This document shows, piece by piece, positions 9,967 through 18,737 of a DNA stretch of 64,000 nt. Source of the stretch: Kolteria novifilia (GTDB lineage Bacteria > Planctomycetota > Planctomycetia > Kolteriales > Kolteriaceae); NCBI GenBank assembly GCA_007748055.1, contig CP036279.1:6944001-7008000 (forward strand), given 5' to 3'. How positions within the stretch are numbered: the first letter of the stretch is position 1; each line of letters opens with the position of its first letter. The notes beneath the pieces were generated by a model. That model was not told the origin of the DNA and made no database searches. It was given only the letters and a program-made list of their open reading frames with translations. The translations under genes were made by a program, and so were the position numbers.

Positions 9967-11685
9967 TCAGATGCGGATGCGTTGAGCGGTGCGCGGACGC
10001 GCCGTCTGGCGGGACGGGTCGAGGGCGTCCTCGATCGCTTCGCGGAGTCGATCGAAACGGAAGGGTTTGTAGAGCACCACGCGAAGGCCCTCTTGCCGAG
10101 CTTTCACGAGACTGTGCGTCGAATCGTAGCCGAATCCGGTCATCAAGATGATCGGCGTCTCGCTGAACACCGAGCGGACCTGGCCAAAGAACTCGTAGCC
10201 GTTCATGTCGGGAAGGCGAATGTCGCCGATCACCACGTCGTAGCGTCCGATCTTCAGGAGAGCGAGCGCCTCGCGTCCCTCTTTCGCGGTGACCACCTCG
10301 CAGCCAACCCGGCTGAGCAGCCCGTGCGCGGAACGGCGGATGCTCTGATCGCTGTCGACAAGCAAGACGCGCCTGCCGGCGAGTGGAAGCTGTTCGTTCG
10401 GCTCGTTGCCGGCGTAGGTCGCCTCGAGGGTCTTGTAGGCGCGTTGGATCGAACTCTTGATGGTTCGCGCGTTCTCGATGAGACGTTTGGCGACCTCGCG
10501 ATCGAGGTTGGACGTGTCGTCACCGTCGTCGATCGCCTCGAGCAGCGCGATCGCGTCGGTGAGAATTTCGTCGGTGGGAACGCCAATCTCTCCGGCGATC
10601 GCCTCAATGCTCGCACTCCCCGCGACCCGCTTCTCCTCCCTCAACAGATCGAGCACGTGAAGCGCCACGGCAATCTCGCGGGTGAAGAGCTCCAGGAACT
10701 CGCGATCGCTATCGCTGAAGTGACGCGGCTCGGGACTCTCCACATTGAAGGTCCCGATCGGCCGATCGTAGGAGACGATGGGGACCGTTAGCGAACTGCG
10801 GGCATCGACCGCACCAGGGATATAGAGCGGATCGTTGAGGACATCCTCGCAAAGGTAGCTGGTCCCGGTCGCGGCGACGAAGCCGGTCACGCCGTTGCCC
10901 TGTGGCTCGGCCAACAGCGGTTCGTCTTCCTCGCGGGCGCCCATCCCTTCCGAGAGGAGGATCTCGAGGTGACGCGTCCGCGGATCGAGAAGCCGAATTT
11001 CCAAATTCGAGAAATTGAGGATGCGACGCGAGTACTGGAGGATGTTCGCCTTGAGCAAGTCGATGCGCTCTTGGATCGACATCCGCGAGAGTTCCTCGGG
11101 ATCGAGGTTGCTCAGTTCCATCCCCGCTTGCTGCAGCGCGAAGAGCTTCTCGCGATCGCGAACCTCGAAGGTGACGTCGCGAAGCAGACAAAGCGCGTGG
11201 GAGCTGCTCGCGTCGGCTCCGGGTAGGGGTTGGACGACCGCCTCCAGTTCGCAGCCCGATGGCAGATGGAGCCGGGACCGCGCCGTTGTCCTGCCGCCGA
11301 GACAGTCCAGGAACGGGCAGAAGTCGGGCCCCTCGTTGTTGGGAGAATCGAGGGCGTCGTAGATGTTCTCGCCGACGCGGGGCCCGCGTGGGGAAAAGTT
11401 GATGAACGCCTGATTGAACCAGACCAGATTGAGACGGGCATCGACGATCGCGACGCCGGCGGAGAGATCGCTCAAAATCCGCAGGCCGCTGGTGGGAGGA
11501 GTCGCCCCGTCCAAGGGGTCGGGCTCGCCGGTGCAAATACCCTCGAACCCGCCCTGCTGGAGTAGCTCAAGACCTTGCTCGGCGGTTTGCGCCCGGACGA
11601 CGTCGACTTGATCCGAGAGGGACTGTAGCGCGGCCGTCGCCTGATCAGACGGATCGAAGACGAGAATACGTGGCCGACTAGACAC
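9967..11685 (-). CDS. Signalling protein: pseudo-receiver, PAS, GAF and C-terminal receiver domains
   Basis: 572 residues from a GTG at 11685 that has AAGGGG eight bases upstream. The order is a short receiver-like domain (about 1-65), a PAS-like domain (about 75-185, SAGVAIVDARLNLVWFNQAF), a coiled linker, a GAF domain (about 225-380, GNGVTGFVAATGTSYLC and TVPIVSYDRPIGTFNVES), a helical linker and a canonical receiver domain (about 450-560). The receiver has acidic VDSD, phospho-acceptor Asp in IGDIRLPDMNGYE, Thr in MTGF and Lys in YKPF. There is no kinase or output domain, so it probably takes phosphate from an unlinked histidine kinase and signals by protein contact. Monocistronic; divergent from the exported-protein gene at 11942. 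Confidence 0.87.
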   Translation of the reverse strand: MSSRPRILVFDPSDQATAALQSLSDQVDVVRAQTAEQGLELLQQGGFEGICTGEPDPLDGATPPTSGLRILSDLSAGVAIVDARLNLVWFNQAFINFSPRGPRVGENIYDALDSPNNEGPDFCPFLDCLGGRTTARSRLHLPSGCELEAVVQPLPGADASSSHALCLLRDVTFEVRDREKLFALQQAGMELSNLDPEELSRMSIQERIDLLKANILQYSRRILNFSNLEIRLLDPRTRHLEILLSEGMGAREEDEPLLAEPQGNGVTGFVAATGTSYLCEDVLNDPLYIPGAVDARSSLTVPIVSYDRPIGTFNVESPEPRHFSDSDREFLELFTREIAVALHVLDLLREEKRVAGSASIEAIAGEIGVPTDEILTDAIALLEAIDDGDDTSNLDREVAKRLIENARTIKSSIQRAYKTLEATYAGNEPNEQLPLAGRRVLLVDSDQSIRRSAHGLLSRVGCEVVTAKEGREALALLKIGRYDVVIGDIRLPDMNGYEFFGQVRSVFSETPIILMTGFGYDSTHSLVKARQEGLRVVLYKPFRFDRLREAIEDALDPSRQTARPRTAQRIRI

Positions 11686-11941
11686 CTTACCAACCCCTTG
11701 CGTTGGGAGAATCAAGTAATTCCGTCACACTCCCCACTTGAAAATCTGGCCCCATGTCAATCGCGAAAGACTCCTCGTTGAGTACGGATTCTGTTCTACT
11801 TACGCCCTAGTTTGATCCGCTTTGTGAAGGAAGAAATACTTTTTCCTCGAAATCAGCATTTGTTTCGCCAACAACAGTCGTTTGTTCGACTTCTTCCCTT
11901 CGTTACAATGGCGAAGCCATGGCTCCGCGAAGGAAATCACG

Positions 11942-13663
11942 TTGTTGTCTCGTTTTGCCTCGATGATCACTCTGGCCGTGCTCTGCCTCGCGACGGCTCT
12001 TACCGACGATCTTCGTGCAGAGCCTTCACCCGCCGCCGAGGGAAGACTCCCCTCCGGCGAGATGCGTCGTGGCACCGTCCGCAAGAGCGGCTTGAGCACA
12101 GACGGGAAACCCGCAAGCCTCGACTCCGCCCGAGGCACGGACCCGCTTTCCTCGTTCCGCCAGGTCACCCTGCTTCCCGGGGCTCGCTCGGTTCGCCTTC
12201 GGTCCCAGCCGCTGCTCGTCGATTGGGGCGACGCGGGCGGCCTGCTGACGCGGTCGCTCGCCATAGACAACGCTCTGGTCCGTTTCCAGTCGACTTTGGG
12301 TCCGGTGGAGTTGCCCAAACGGACACTCCGCTCCGTTCTGACTTATTTTAAGGGCGAGGTTACCCTCGAAGATCCCTTTTCCACGATCGGTCCCTCCTGG
12401 AACCGAAAGGGAGGCGTCGACGTTCGAACCCAGCGCTACGGGACGCCACCGTCGGCGCTGCCGCTCACCGTTCCCGGCCAACGCCTGTGGCGGGAGTTCG
12501 ACGAGCCGATCGCCCGCGGTTCGATTCGATTTCTCTTCTTTGACGACAGTCGACGTTTTCGCCATCGACGATGGTACGTAGCTGTCACTTTTGGCTCATC
12601 ACCGCGTCCCCAGCTCCGCATCGAGCCTGGTTGGGATCGCGACTTTTATACGGTGTCGGCCGGCCCTTTGTTGGAACTCGAAACTCAAGCGATCCCCCGG
12701 ACAGTTGGGTGGAAGGAAATCGTCATCGATTTCGGTTCCGATGGGATGGTGATCACCCTCGATGACCAATTGCTCGCGTGGCGTCACCGCTCCAAGGAGT
12801 TGCCGCCCCTCTCGCGTCTGGAGTTCGGCACCGACGACGGCCCAGACGACGAGGATGCCGAGGCTTGGATCGACGACCTGCGGATCATCACCAAGTGGCC
12901 CGAGCGGACCACCCTCTTGAGCGATCCCCATCGAACCATGGTCGCCACCGGCACCGGGGACGCGTGGTTCGGAACGCTCGAGAGCGCCGACGAGGAGGCG
13001 GTGACCCTCGCGGGAGCCGAGCGAAAGCGATTCGACTGGAATGACATCAGTCGACTCGTCCTGCCCGACTCGGCGGAACCGACCCCGCTCGTCTGGGAGG
13101 GAGAGATCGGCTTGCTGCGGCTCCGAGACGGCAGCCGCCTGATCGCGACCCTGCTCGACGCGGACGAATCCTCCTGGACCATCGACCATCCCCTCCTCGG
13201 CCGACGCACCGTTGCGCTCGAACATCTCGATTCGTGGAAGCCGCTGCTTGTCGGACGACGAACTCTTTTCTATCCCCGTTCGTTTCACCTTGGAGAGAAG
13301 GTGGTGACGTCGTTCGATCGCCCCGTCCCGGACGGATCGCGGTTGCGGGCGAGCTTTCAGCATGAAGCGAAGCCCGGGACGGCGTGGCTCACCTTTCGTT
13401 GGAACTTGAAGGACTCGCCGCTGAGCGCCCCCCGGATGCTGCCGGGCAATTTCGGCTTGTGGGTCAATGGACAATCCTTGGGCAAACTCTCTTCCCTGGC
13501 CCGAGTCGACGACGGCCTGGCGCGGATCGCTCTCCCGGAGCAGGTACTCCATGCGGGCATCAACAGCCTCGAGTTCATGCCGCTCGTCGCCGGCGACTTG
13601 GAAGAGGTCGAGTTTTCGGGACTTGCGCTCGAGTTGGAATCTCGCGAGGACGCGACGCCGTGA
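11942..13663 (+). CDS. Exported hypothetical protein
   Basis: 573 residues from a TTG at 11942 with AAGGA seven bases upstream; the ATG at 11963 is the alternative. The N-terminus is a signal peptide (about residues 1-26, ITLAVLCLATAL core, ending LRAEP). I recognise no named family. Mid-protein (about 150-290) has features of a concanavalin/laminin-G-like sandwich (VAVTFGSS, WKEIVIDFGSDGMVITLDDQLL, DAEAWIDDLRI). A repeated short beta motif follows (GDAWFGTLESADEEAVTLAG and DGSRLIATLLDADESSWTI), and the C-terminus reads like a carbohydrate-binding jelly roll (LWVNGQSLGKL, LHAGINSLEF). Its stop overlaps the start of the diadenylate cyclase gene by 4 bp, so the two are translationally coupled although one is exported and the other cytosolic. 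Confidence 0.75.
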   Translation: MLSRFASMITLAVLCLATALTDDLRAEPSPAAEGRLPSGEMRRGTVRKSGLSTDGKPASLDSARGTDPLSSFRQVTLLPGARSVRLRSQPLLVDWGDAGGLLTRSLAIDNALVRFQSTLGPVELPKRTLRSVLTYFKGEVTLEDPFSTIGPSWNRKGGVDVRTQRYGTPPSALPLTVPGQRLWREFDEPIARGSIRFLFFDDSRRFRHRRWYVAVTFGSSPRPQLRIEPGWDRDFYTVSAGPLLELETQAIPRTVGWKEIVIDFGSDGMVITLDDQLLAWRHRSKELPPLSRLEFGTDDGPDDEDAEAWIDDLRIITKWPERTTLLSDPHRTMVATGTGDAWFGTLESADEEAVTLAGAERKRFDWNDISRLVLPDSAEPTPLVWEGEIGLLRLRDGSRLIATLLDADESSWTIDHPLLGRRTVALEHLDSWKPLLVGRRTLFYPRSFHLGEKVVTSFDRPVPDGSRLRASFQHEAKPGTAWLTFRWNLKDSPLSAPRMLPGNFGLWVNGQSLGKLSSLARVDDGLARIALPEQVLHAGINSLEFMPLVAGDLEEVEFSGLALELESREDATP

Positions 13664-14580
13664 ACACGCTAACGCAGTCGATGCTGCAACACGCTTACGC
13701 CATCGCCCAAGAGGTCGATGCGAAAGCCCTCATGTTCGATGCCGAGGCTTGGGAAAACCCCGACGACCTCAACGAAGCACTCGCCGAAGTGAACTATCGG
13801 CTCCTGCTCGTCAGTCGTTCGCGACCGCCGGGATCCCAGGACAGCGAGGTGATCGAACCTCCGGAGATGAACTCCGATCGGGTCTCGGTGATCCATATCC
13901 CCAACGTCCCGCTGACGCGTCTCGCGCAGGTGAAGGTCTCCATGCTCGTCGGGGTCGCGGAGAAGAAACTCGCGCGCGGCGACGTTATCGTCTGTCTCTC
14001 GGGCGTTCAGCACTCCAATCGCCTCGACACGATGGTCGTGATCCGCGTGGGCGACGAGGCGGAGTTCTTCCTGACCGACGAGTCCTACCCGCTGCCTCCC
14101 GACGTCGACCCGGCGGTCTTCGAGCGTGTCCTGAGCATCGCCTCGGAACTCGCGGTGGAGGGTCGCGAGACGCGTACCGTCGGCGCCACCTTCGTCGTCG
14201 GTGATTCGGAGAACGTCCTGGAGAACTCGCGGCAGTTGGTCTTCAATCCGTTCCACGGGTATCCGGAGGAGGACTGCAACATCCTCTCGGGTGGCCTCGA
14301 CGAAACGATCAAGGAGTTCGCCGCGATCGATGGCGCGTTCATCATTCGGGGCGACGGCGTCGTCCTGGCGGCGGGGCGCTATCTCATGGGGACCGGGAAG
14401 TCGACCGAACAGCTTCGGGGCGGACTTGGCGCCCGCCACGAGTCGGCGGCGTCGATCACCTCGGTCACCGATGCGGTGTCGATCACGCTCAGTCAGAGCA
14501 CCTCGACGATCACGATCTTCAACTCCGGTCGGGTGATGACCGAGATCGAGAAGATCCGCGTCGGCGGCGAAGGGTCATAG
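13660..14580 (+). CDS. Diadenylate cyclase (DisA_N domain) with an N-terminal pyruvate-kinase-C-like domain
   Basis: 306 residues, GTG at 13660. The C-terminal half (about 165-300) is a DAC domain that condenses two ATP to cyclic di-AMP. The active-site motifs are intact: IDGAFIIRGDG (DGA at 224-226) and GARHESAAS (RHESAA at 259-264), followed by TDAVSITLSQSTSTITIF. The N-terminal part (about 1-140, ending ARGDVIVCLSG and DTMVVIRVGDE) resembles the pyruvate kinase C-terminal fold found in archaeal DacZ-type enzymes; there is no DisA HhH tail and no CdaA membrane segment. Overlaps the upstream gene by 4 bp. Probably the soluble c-di-AMP synthase of this organism. Confidence 0.87.
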   Translation: MNTLTQSMLQHAYAIAQEVDAKALMFDAEAWENPDDLNEALAEVNYRLLLVSRSRPPGSQDSEVIEPPEMNSDRVSVIHIPNVPLTRLAQVKVSMLVGVAEKKLARGDVIVCLSGVQHSNRLDTMVVIRVGDEAEFFLTDESYPLPPDVDPAVFERVLSIASELAVEGRETRTVGATFVVGDSENVLENSRQLVFNPFHGYPEEDCNILSGGLDETIKEFAAIDGAFIIRGDGVVLAAGRYLMGTGKSTEQLRGGLGARHESAASITSVTDAVSITLSQSTSTITIFNSGRVMTEIEKIRVGGEGS

Positions 14581-14713
14581 TGGTCCGTTTAGAGCCAAGA
14601 GTCGGGCTTCGTTGTTCCCCTCTCCCCGTGGAATGAGCCCGTAGGGAGGGGTGAGGGGGTTCGTCTTCGAGTATCACCTTTCCAGGACACTTGCCTCGCA
14701 TCAAGGATGGCCG

Positions 14714-15769
14714 ATGGCGCGTCAACGCATGATCTCCTCCGACTCGAGCGACACGAGTTCCTCCCAGCCCGTCCCGGCCGCGAAGGAATCCGTGCCCGAT
14801 GACTCGCTGCGCCCATCGAAGCTCGCCGACATGATCGGCCAACGCGCGGTCATCGAACGACTCGACATCCTCGTCGATGCCGCCCGCAAGCAGGCCGAAT
14901 GCCTGCCGCACATCCTCTTCGACGGGCCGCCCGGTCTGGGAAAGACAACGCTCGCGACAGTGTTGCCCAAAGAAATGGGCGTCGAACTGACGCTTGCCAG
15001 CGGCGCCTCGCTCTCCTCGCCCAAGGAGATCATGCCCTACCTGACAAACCTGACCGACCACGGGGTCCTGTTCATCGACGAGATTCACCGACTGCCCAAG
15101 AGCGTCGAGGAGTTCCTCTACACCGCGATGGAGGACTTTCGCATCGACATCGTGCTCGGCGAGGGCCTCGGCGCCAGAACGCTTAGCATGCCCCTGAAGC
15201 GATTCTCGCTGATCGGCGCCACGACGCGCAGCGGCATGCTCTCGGCTCCCCTTCGCGATCGCTTCCAGGTCCGCGAACACCTCGACTTCTACGAACTCGA
15301 CGAGCTGGCGCGAATCGTCTCGATTAACGCGCGCAAGCTCGGCGTCCCGATCGACGAGACCTCGACCAGCGAACTGGCCCGACGCAGTCGCGGCACGCCG
15401 CGCATCGCCAACTCGCTGCTCTTCTGGGTGCGCAATTTCGCGATCAGTCGTGGGGACGGCACGATCACCCTCTCAATCACGCGACAAGCGCTCGAGATGC
15501 AACAAGTCGACATCGCGGGGCTCGATAAGCAAGACCGACGCTACCTCGAGACGCTCGTGAGCGTCTTTGGCGGGGGGCCGCGGGGCATCGACGCGATCGC
15601 CGCGACGATGAACATTCCCTCGGAAACGCTCAGCGAGGAGGTCGAACCCTTTCTCCTCCGGGAAGGGTTCATCATCCGGACGCCGCAGGGCCGTCGGGCA
15701 ACTTCCAAAGCGATCGACCACCTGGGGCGATCGGGGCCGGCGTCGCCACCTGGGGGCGGGCTGTTTTAA
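14714..15769 (+). CDS. ruvB: Holliday junction branch migration helicase RuvB
   Basis: 351 residues from the ATG at 14714, with AAGGA six bases upstream. AAA+ motor that drives branch migration with RuvA. Walker A is GPPGLGKTT, Walker B FIDEIHRL, sensor 1 IGATTRSGML with the arginine finger in PLRDRFQ, sensor 2 SRGTPRIAN, and the C-terminal winged helix ends ALEMQQVDIAGLDKQDRRYLE with GGGPRGIDAIA. An unusually polar 30-residue N-terminal extension precedes the usual LRPSKLADMIGQ. ruvA and ruvC are not adjacent. The 130 bp upstream carry a copy of the CCCTCTCCC...GGGAGGGGTGAGGGG repeat. Confidence 0.97.
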   Translation: MARQRMISSDSSDTSSSQPVPAAKESVPDDSLRPSKLADMIGQRAVIERLDILVDAARKQAECLPHILFDGPPGLGKTTLATVLPKEMGVELTLASGASLSSPKEIMPYLTNLTDHGVLFIDEIHRLPKSVEEFLYTAMEDFRIDIVLGEGLGARTLSMPLKRFSLIGATTRSGMLSAPLRDRFQVREHLDFYELDELARIVSINARKLGVPIDETSTSELARRSRGTPRIANSLLFWVRNFAISRGDGTITLSITRQALEMQQVDIAGLDKQDRRYLETLVSVFGGGPRGIDAIAATMNIPSETLSEEVEPFLLREGFIIRTPQGRRATSKAIDHLGRSGPASPPGGGLF

Positions 15770-16158
15770 TTCTTCTTCATCGCTACCGTTTCTCCTAGAA
15801 AAGCGTTGACGAACGCCTCGAGTCATCAAATACTCCGGAGAGAACGTCGAGAGGTGTGCTTGGGCGTTTCCCGCCCCCAGCGATCGGGTGCCAAGGCTGC
15901 TTGCCAGTCGCGAAGGTCAGGTTGAGTCCTGTCCATGTCACTCGGCTCCTGGAGTGAGACGGAAACACTTGTTGGATTCCCAATCCCCCGCACCTCTCCC
16001 CGCAACGGATTGCGAGGCACCAGACAAGGATGGTCGAGATGCCGGAGGCTTCTCAGCCTTTCGCGAGTGCGAAGGGCCCATTCTGTCGTTCGGTCCTCAC
16101 GCCCACTTGACGCGCGAGCCCTCCCAAGGGCGGCGCAACCCTAGAGGATCATCTCACC
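15770..16158. other. Intergenic gap with one degenerate conserved-loop hairpin
   Basis: GGGTGCC at 15886-15892 is followed by AAGGCTG, loop CTTGC (15900-15904) and CAGTC, a decayed member of the hairpin family described for 42037 and 61198. The rest, including the promoter zone of the BON-like gene, has no recognisable feature. Confidence 0.5.
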
Positions 16159-16431
16159 ATGAACAGCAGCGGCAACAGTGCGACCCTCACTCCCGACCAC
16201 GCCTCGATCGCGACCAGCGTGACCCAAAAGATCGGTCGGCGCTTGCGCGAGTTCTGTCTCGAAGAGGTCGGCAAGACGCTTGTCCTTCGCGGAAAAGCCG
16301 CCTCCTACCACATTAAGCAACTCGCCCAGCACGAGGTGATGGCCATGACCTCCGAGTGGCACATCGCCAATCGGATCGAGGTGACCTCCGTCGCGGCCCA
16401 AAGCCTCTGGAAGCATGGCAGCGACCGCTAA
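16159..16431 (+). CDS. Small BON-like domain protein
   Basis: 90 residues. The central part (about 18-75: VTQKIGRRL, LVLRGKAASYHIKQLAQHEVM, IANRIEV) fits the BON fold, and the R-G-x-x-x-S-Y-x-x-K-Q-L-A-Q segment is seen in short planctomycete BON proteins. No signal peptide, so cytoplasmic. GAGGA lies ten bases before the ATG. The 3' end overlaps the start of cobB by 17 bp in another frame, so the pair is co-translated. Why a BON-like protein would precede a cobalamin enzyme is unclear. Function unknown. Confidence 0.7.
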   Translation: MNSSGNSATLTPDHASIATSVTQKIGRRLREFCLEEVGKTLVLRGKAASYHIKQLAQHEVMAMTSEWHIANRIEVTSVAAQSLWKHGSDR

Positions 16432-17821
16432 CGGCCTGGTCATCGCGGCTCCCGCCTCCGGCAACGGCAAAACGACCCTGACTCTGGGACTCCTCAAGCA
16501 CCTCTCCGCGCGCGGGCTCCGCGTCTCGTCGGCGAAGGTCGGCCCCGACTACATCGATCCCCAGTTTCATCGCCGCGTGACCGGTCGCGACAGCGTGAAC
16601 CTCGATGCCTGGGGCATGAGGCCGGAAACGCTGCGCGCGAACCTCGCCGCCGCGACGGACGACGCCGAACTGGTGATTGTCGAAGGCGCCATGGGACTCT
16701 ACGACGGGGCCAACGACGAAACGGCCTCCACCGCCCATGTCGCGGCTCTCCTCCAGCTTCCCGTCATTCTCGTGGTCGATGCTTCCGCGATGGCACAGTC
16801 GGCGGCCGCGATCGTTCACGGCTTCGCCACCTACCGCGGCGACTGCCGCCTCGCCGGTGTCGTCTTCAATCGCGTTGGCGGGCCGGGGCATCGGGACAAA
16901 CTTGTCCGCGCGGTGGAGCGACTCGGCATCCCGGTACTCGGATGTCTCCCGCGAATGACCAACCCCGAGGCGATGGGGCATCGCCACTTGGGCTTGGTGC
17001 AGCCGGAGGAACTCGACCAGTTCGACGCGATCCTCGCGGAACGGGAACGACTCGTCGCCTCCCACGTCGCGATCGATCGCTTGCTGGATCTGGCCTCCCC
17101 TTGCTCGGCCATCCAGACCCCGTCGAGCTTTCGGATGTTGCCCCAGGCGAAACGGATCGCGGTGGCCGACGATGTCGCCTTTCGATTCAGCTACCCGCAC
17201 GTGCGACGACGATGGCGCGAGGATGGCGTCGAGTGGCTACCCTTTTCCCCGTTGGCGGACGAATCGCCCGAGGCGCGTGCCGACACGATCTACCTTCCCG
17301 GCGGCTATCCCGAGTTGTACGCGGAGCGTTTGGCCGGCAACCAGGCTTTCCTTGAAGGGTTGCGGCGAGCCGCCGATCGGAGGGTGGGGATCTACGGCGA
17401 GTGTGGCGGCTTCATGGTGCTGGGGAGTTCGCTTCAGAGCGCCGAGGGCCGTTGGTTTCCCATGGCCGACTTGTTACCCCTACGAACCTCGTTCGCCAAG
17501 CCGCGTTTGCATCTCGGCTATCGCCGCGTCACGTTGGCGAGCGATGGCCTCCTTGGCGAAGTCAAGCCGACTGCTGGCCTCCTTGGCGAAGTCAAGCCGA
17601 CTGCTGGCCTCCTTGGCGAAGTCAAGCCGACTGCTGGCCTCCTTGGCGAATTCGGCCAGGGGTTTCGCGCCCATGAGTTCCACTACGCGTCAATCGTCGA
17701 GCAAGGGGAAGCCACCCCGCTCTGGCAAGCGTGGAATGCTGATGGAACGCCGCTCGGGCCGATGGGATTGCGCCGTGGCAACGTCTGCGGGTCGTTTCTT
17801 CACCTGATCGACCAAGAGTAG
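16415..17821 (+). CDS. cobB: Cobyrinate a,c-diamide synthase
   Basis: 468 residues. Amidates the a and c carboxylates of cobyrinate (or hydrogenobyrinate) using glutamine and ATP, in adenosylcobalamin synthesis. N-terminal ATP-binding domain: P-loop APASGNGKTT, then VGPDYIDPQFH and VIVEGAMGLYDG. C-terminal class I glutamine amidotransferase: nucleophile in GECGGFMVLG, upstream YLPGGYPEL, and the His region RAHEFHYA. Between them, residues about 379-413 are an insertion made of three exact 10-residue repeats (LLGEVKPTAG) before LLGEFGQGF, encoded by an in-frame 30-bp tandem repeat. No other cob gene is nearby. ATG at 16415 overlaps the BON-like gene. Confidence 0.94.
   Translation: MAATANGLVIAAPASGNGKTTLTLGLLKHLSARGLRVSSAKVGPDYIDPQFHRRVTGRDSVNLDAWGMRPETLRANLAAATDDAELVIVEGAMGLYDGANDETASTAHVAALLQLPVILVVDASAMAQSAAAIVHGFATYRGDCRLAGVVFNRVGGPGHRDKLVRAVERLGIPVLGCLPRMTNPEAMGHRHLGLVQPEELDQFDAILAERERLVASHVAIDRLLDLASPCSAIQTPSSFRMLPQAKRIAVADDVAFRFSYPHVRRRWREDGVEWLPFSPLADESPEARADTIYLPGGYPELYAERLAGNQAFLEGLRRAADRRVGIYGECGGFMVLGSSLQSAEGRWFPMADLLPLRTSFAKPRLHLGYRRVTLASDGLLGEVKPTAGLLGEVKPTAGLLGEVKPTAGLLGEFGQGFRAHEFHYASIVEQGEATPLWQAWNADGTPLGPMGLRRGNVCGSFLHLIDQE
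17551..17651 (+). repeat. In-frame 30-bp tandem repeat inside cobB (3.4 copies)
   Basis: Three identical units at 17551, 17581 and 17611, plus 11 bp of a fourth, each starting CCTTGGCGAAGTCAAGCCGA. Exact identity points to recent expansion. The repeat adds 30 residues between two conserved blocks of the glutamine amidotransferase domain. Confidence 0.95.
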
Positions 17822-17880
17822 AGAGGATCGCCAGCGTTGGTGATGGGTCGAAACCTATCCGACGAGAATCGCGGAATTCC

Positions 17881-18226
17881 CCCTCTCCCTGTGGGAGCGT
17901 GAGCCTCTTGTTCCCCTCTCCCTGTGGGAGAGGGGTTAGGGGTGAGGGGGCTTTTCTTTGAGAACCACCCATCTTCGACCGAGTCGAAATCTCCCTCACC
18001 CGGCTCACTACGTTCGCCGACCTCTCCCCAAGGAGAGGTAAGCTCTTGTTCTCCTCCCCCGTGGGAAAGGTAGCCTCTTGTTCCCCTCTCCCTGTGGGAG
18101 AGTAAGCCTCTTGTTCCCCTCTCCCTGTGGGAGAGTGAGCCTCTTGTTCCCCTCTCCCTGTGGGAGCGTGAGCCTCTTGTTCCCCTCTCCCTGTGGGAGA
18201 GGGGTTAGGGGTGAGGGGGCTTTTCT
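17881..18226. repeat. Cluster of 33-bp CTCTCCC hairpin repeats between cobB and the Nudix gene
   Basis: The unit CCTCTCCCTGTGGGAGAG plus TGAGCCTCTTGTTCC (33 bp) occurs four times from about 18082 to 18213, with single copies around 17881-17935. The arms CTCTCCC and GGGAGAG around TGT form a 7-bp stem. Two longer copies (about 17910-17960 and 18182-18226) end with GGGGTTAGGGGTGAGGGGGC and TTTTCTT. A related segment lies at about 14617-14660 upstream of ruvB. The short reading frames across the array are repeat artefacts. Confidence 0.9.
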
Positions 18227-18243
18227 TCTCGAAACAGTTGGAA

Positions 18244-18696
18244 TCAGCCAACTTCTCGTTCGGCATTGCGGAAGCCGTCAAGATCCTCGGTGAGATACTC
18301 GACCAGGCGGTCGACGAAGGGGCGTTGGTCGCGGTGCAGGACACTGTGAGCTTCGTCCACGGAAAGAAACGCGACGCGATCGACCTCCCACGACGCGCAG
18401 TGAGGATCGGCGTCGTCGGGGATGAGTCCCCCCCAAGCATGGACGATCTTGCGACTCTTGGTGGTGTACTGGATGCTGCCGAGCGGAAAGAGATCCGCCG
18501 CCTTGACGCCCGCCTCTTCCCAAGTCTCGCGCCGAGCGGCTTGCTCGAGCGTTTCGCCAGGATCGGGAAGCCCCTTTGGCAGGCTCCACGGCTTGGGGCC
18601 GCCGCTGCGGTGCAGCCCCGAGGGTCGCACGAGCAGGACTTCGATGTCGCCATCCTCGAACGGACGATAGAGAAGAATACCGGCAGATGTCTTCAT
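18244..18696 (-). CDS. Nudix hydrolase
   Basis: 150 residues. The Nudix box is complete: G-LPDPG-E-TLEQAAR-RETWEEAGV (about residues 42-64), holding the Mg-binding Glu residues that hydrolyse nucleoside-diphosphate-X compounds. The N-terminus (MKTSAGILLYR) and KPWSLPKGLPDPGE fit the short diadenosine-polyphosphate/NTP-pyrophosphatase-like group. GAGG lies seven bases before the ATG. Monocistronic; flanked downstream by the 33-bp hairpin repeats and upstream by the CCCGTTGATCTATTCG motif and a MITE. Substrate not predictable. Confidence 0.9.
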   Translation of the reverse strand: MKTSAGILLYRPFEDGDIEVLLVRPSGLHRSGGPKPWSLPKGLPDPGETLEQAARRETWEEAGVKAADLFPLGSIQYTTKSRKIVHAWGGLIPDDADPHCASWEVDRVAFLSVDEAHSVLHRDQRPFVDRLVEYLTEDLDGFRNAEREVG

Positions 18697-18737
18697 CGCG
18701 AATCCTCGCTTCCTCGACCTGACTCGTTAGAGGTGAA

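Noticed and set aside
18078-18293. 71-residue frame of repeated SPCGRVSLLFP
   Set aside because: Translation of the 33-bp tandem repeat; no start signal and no family.
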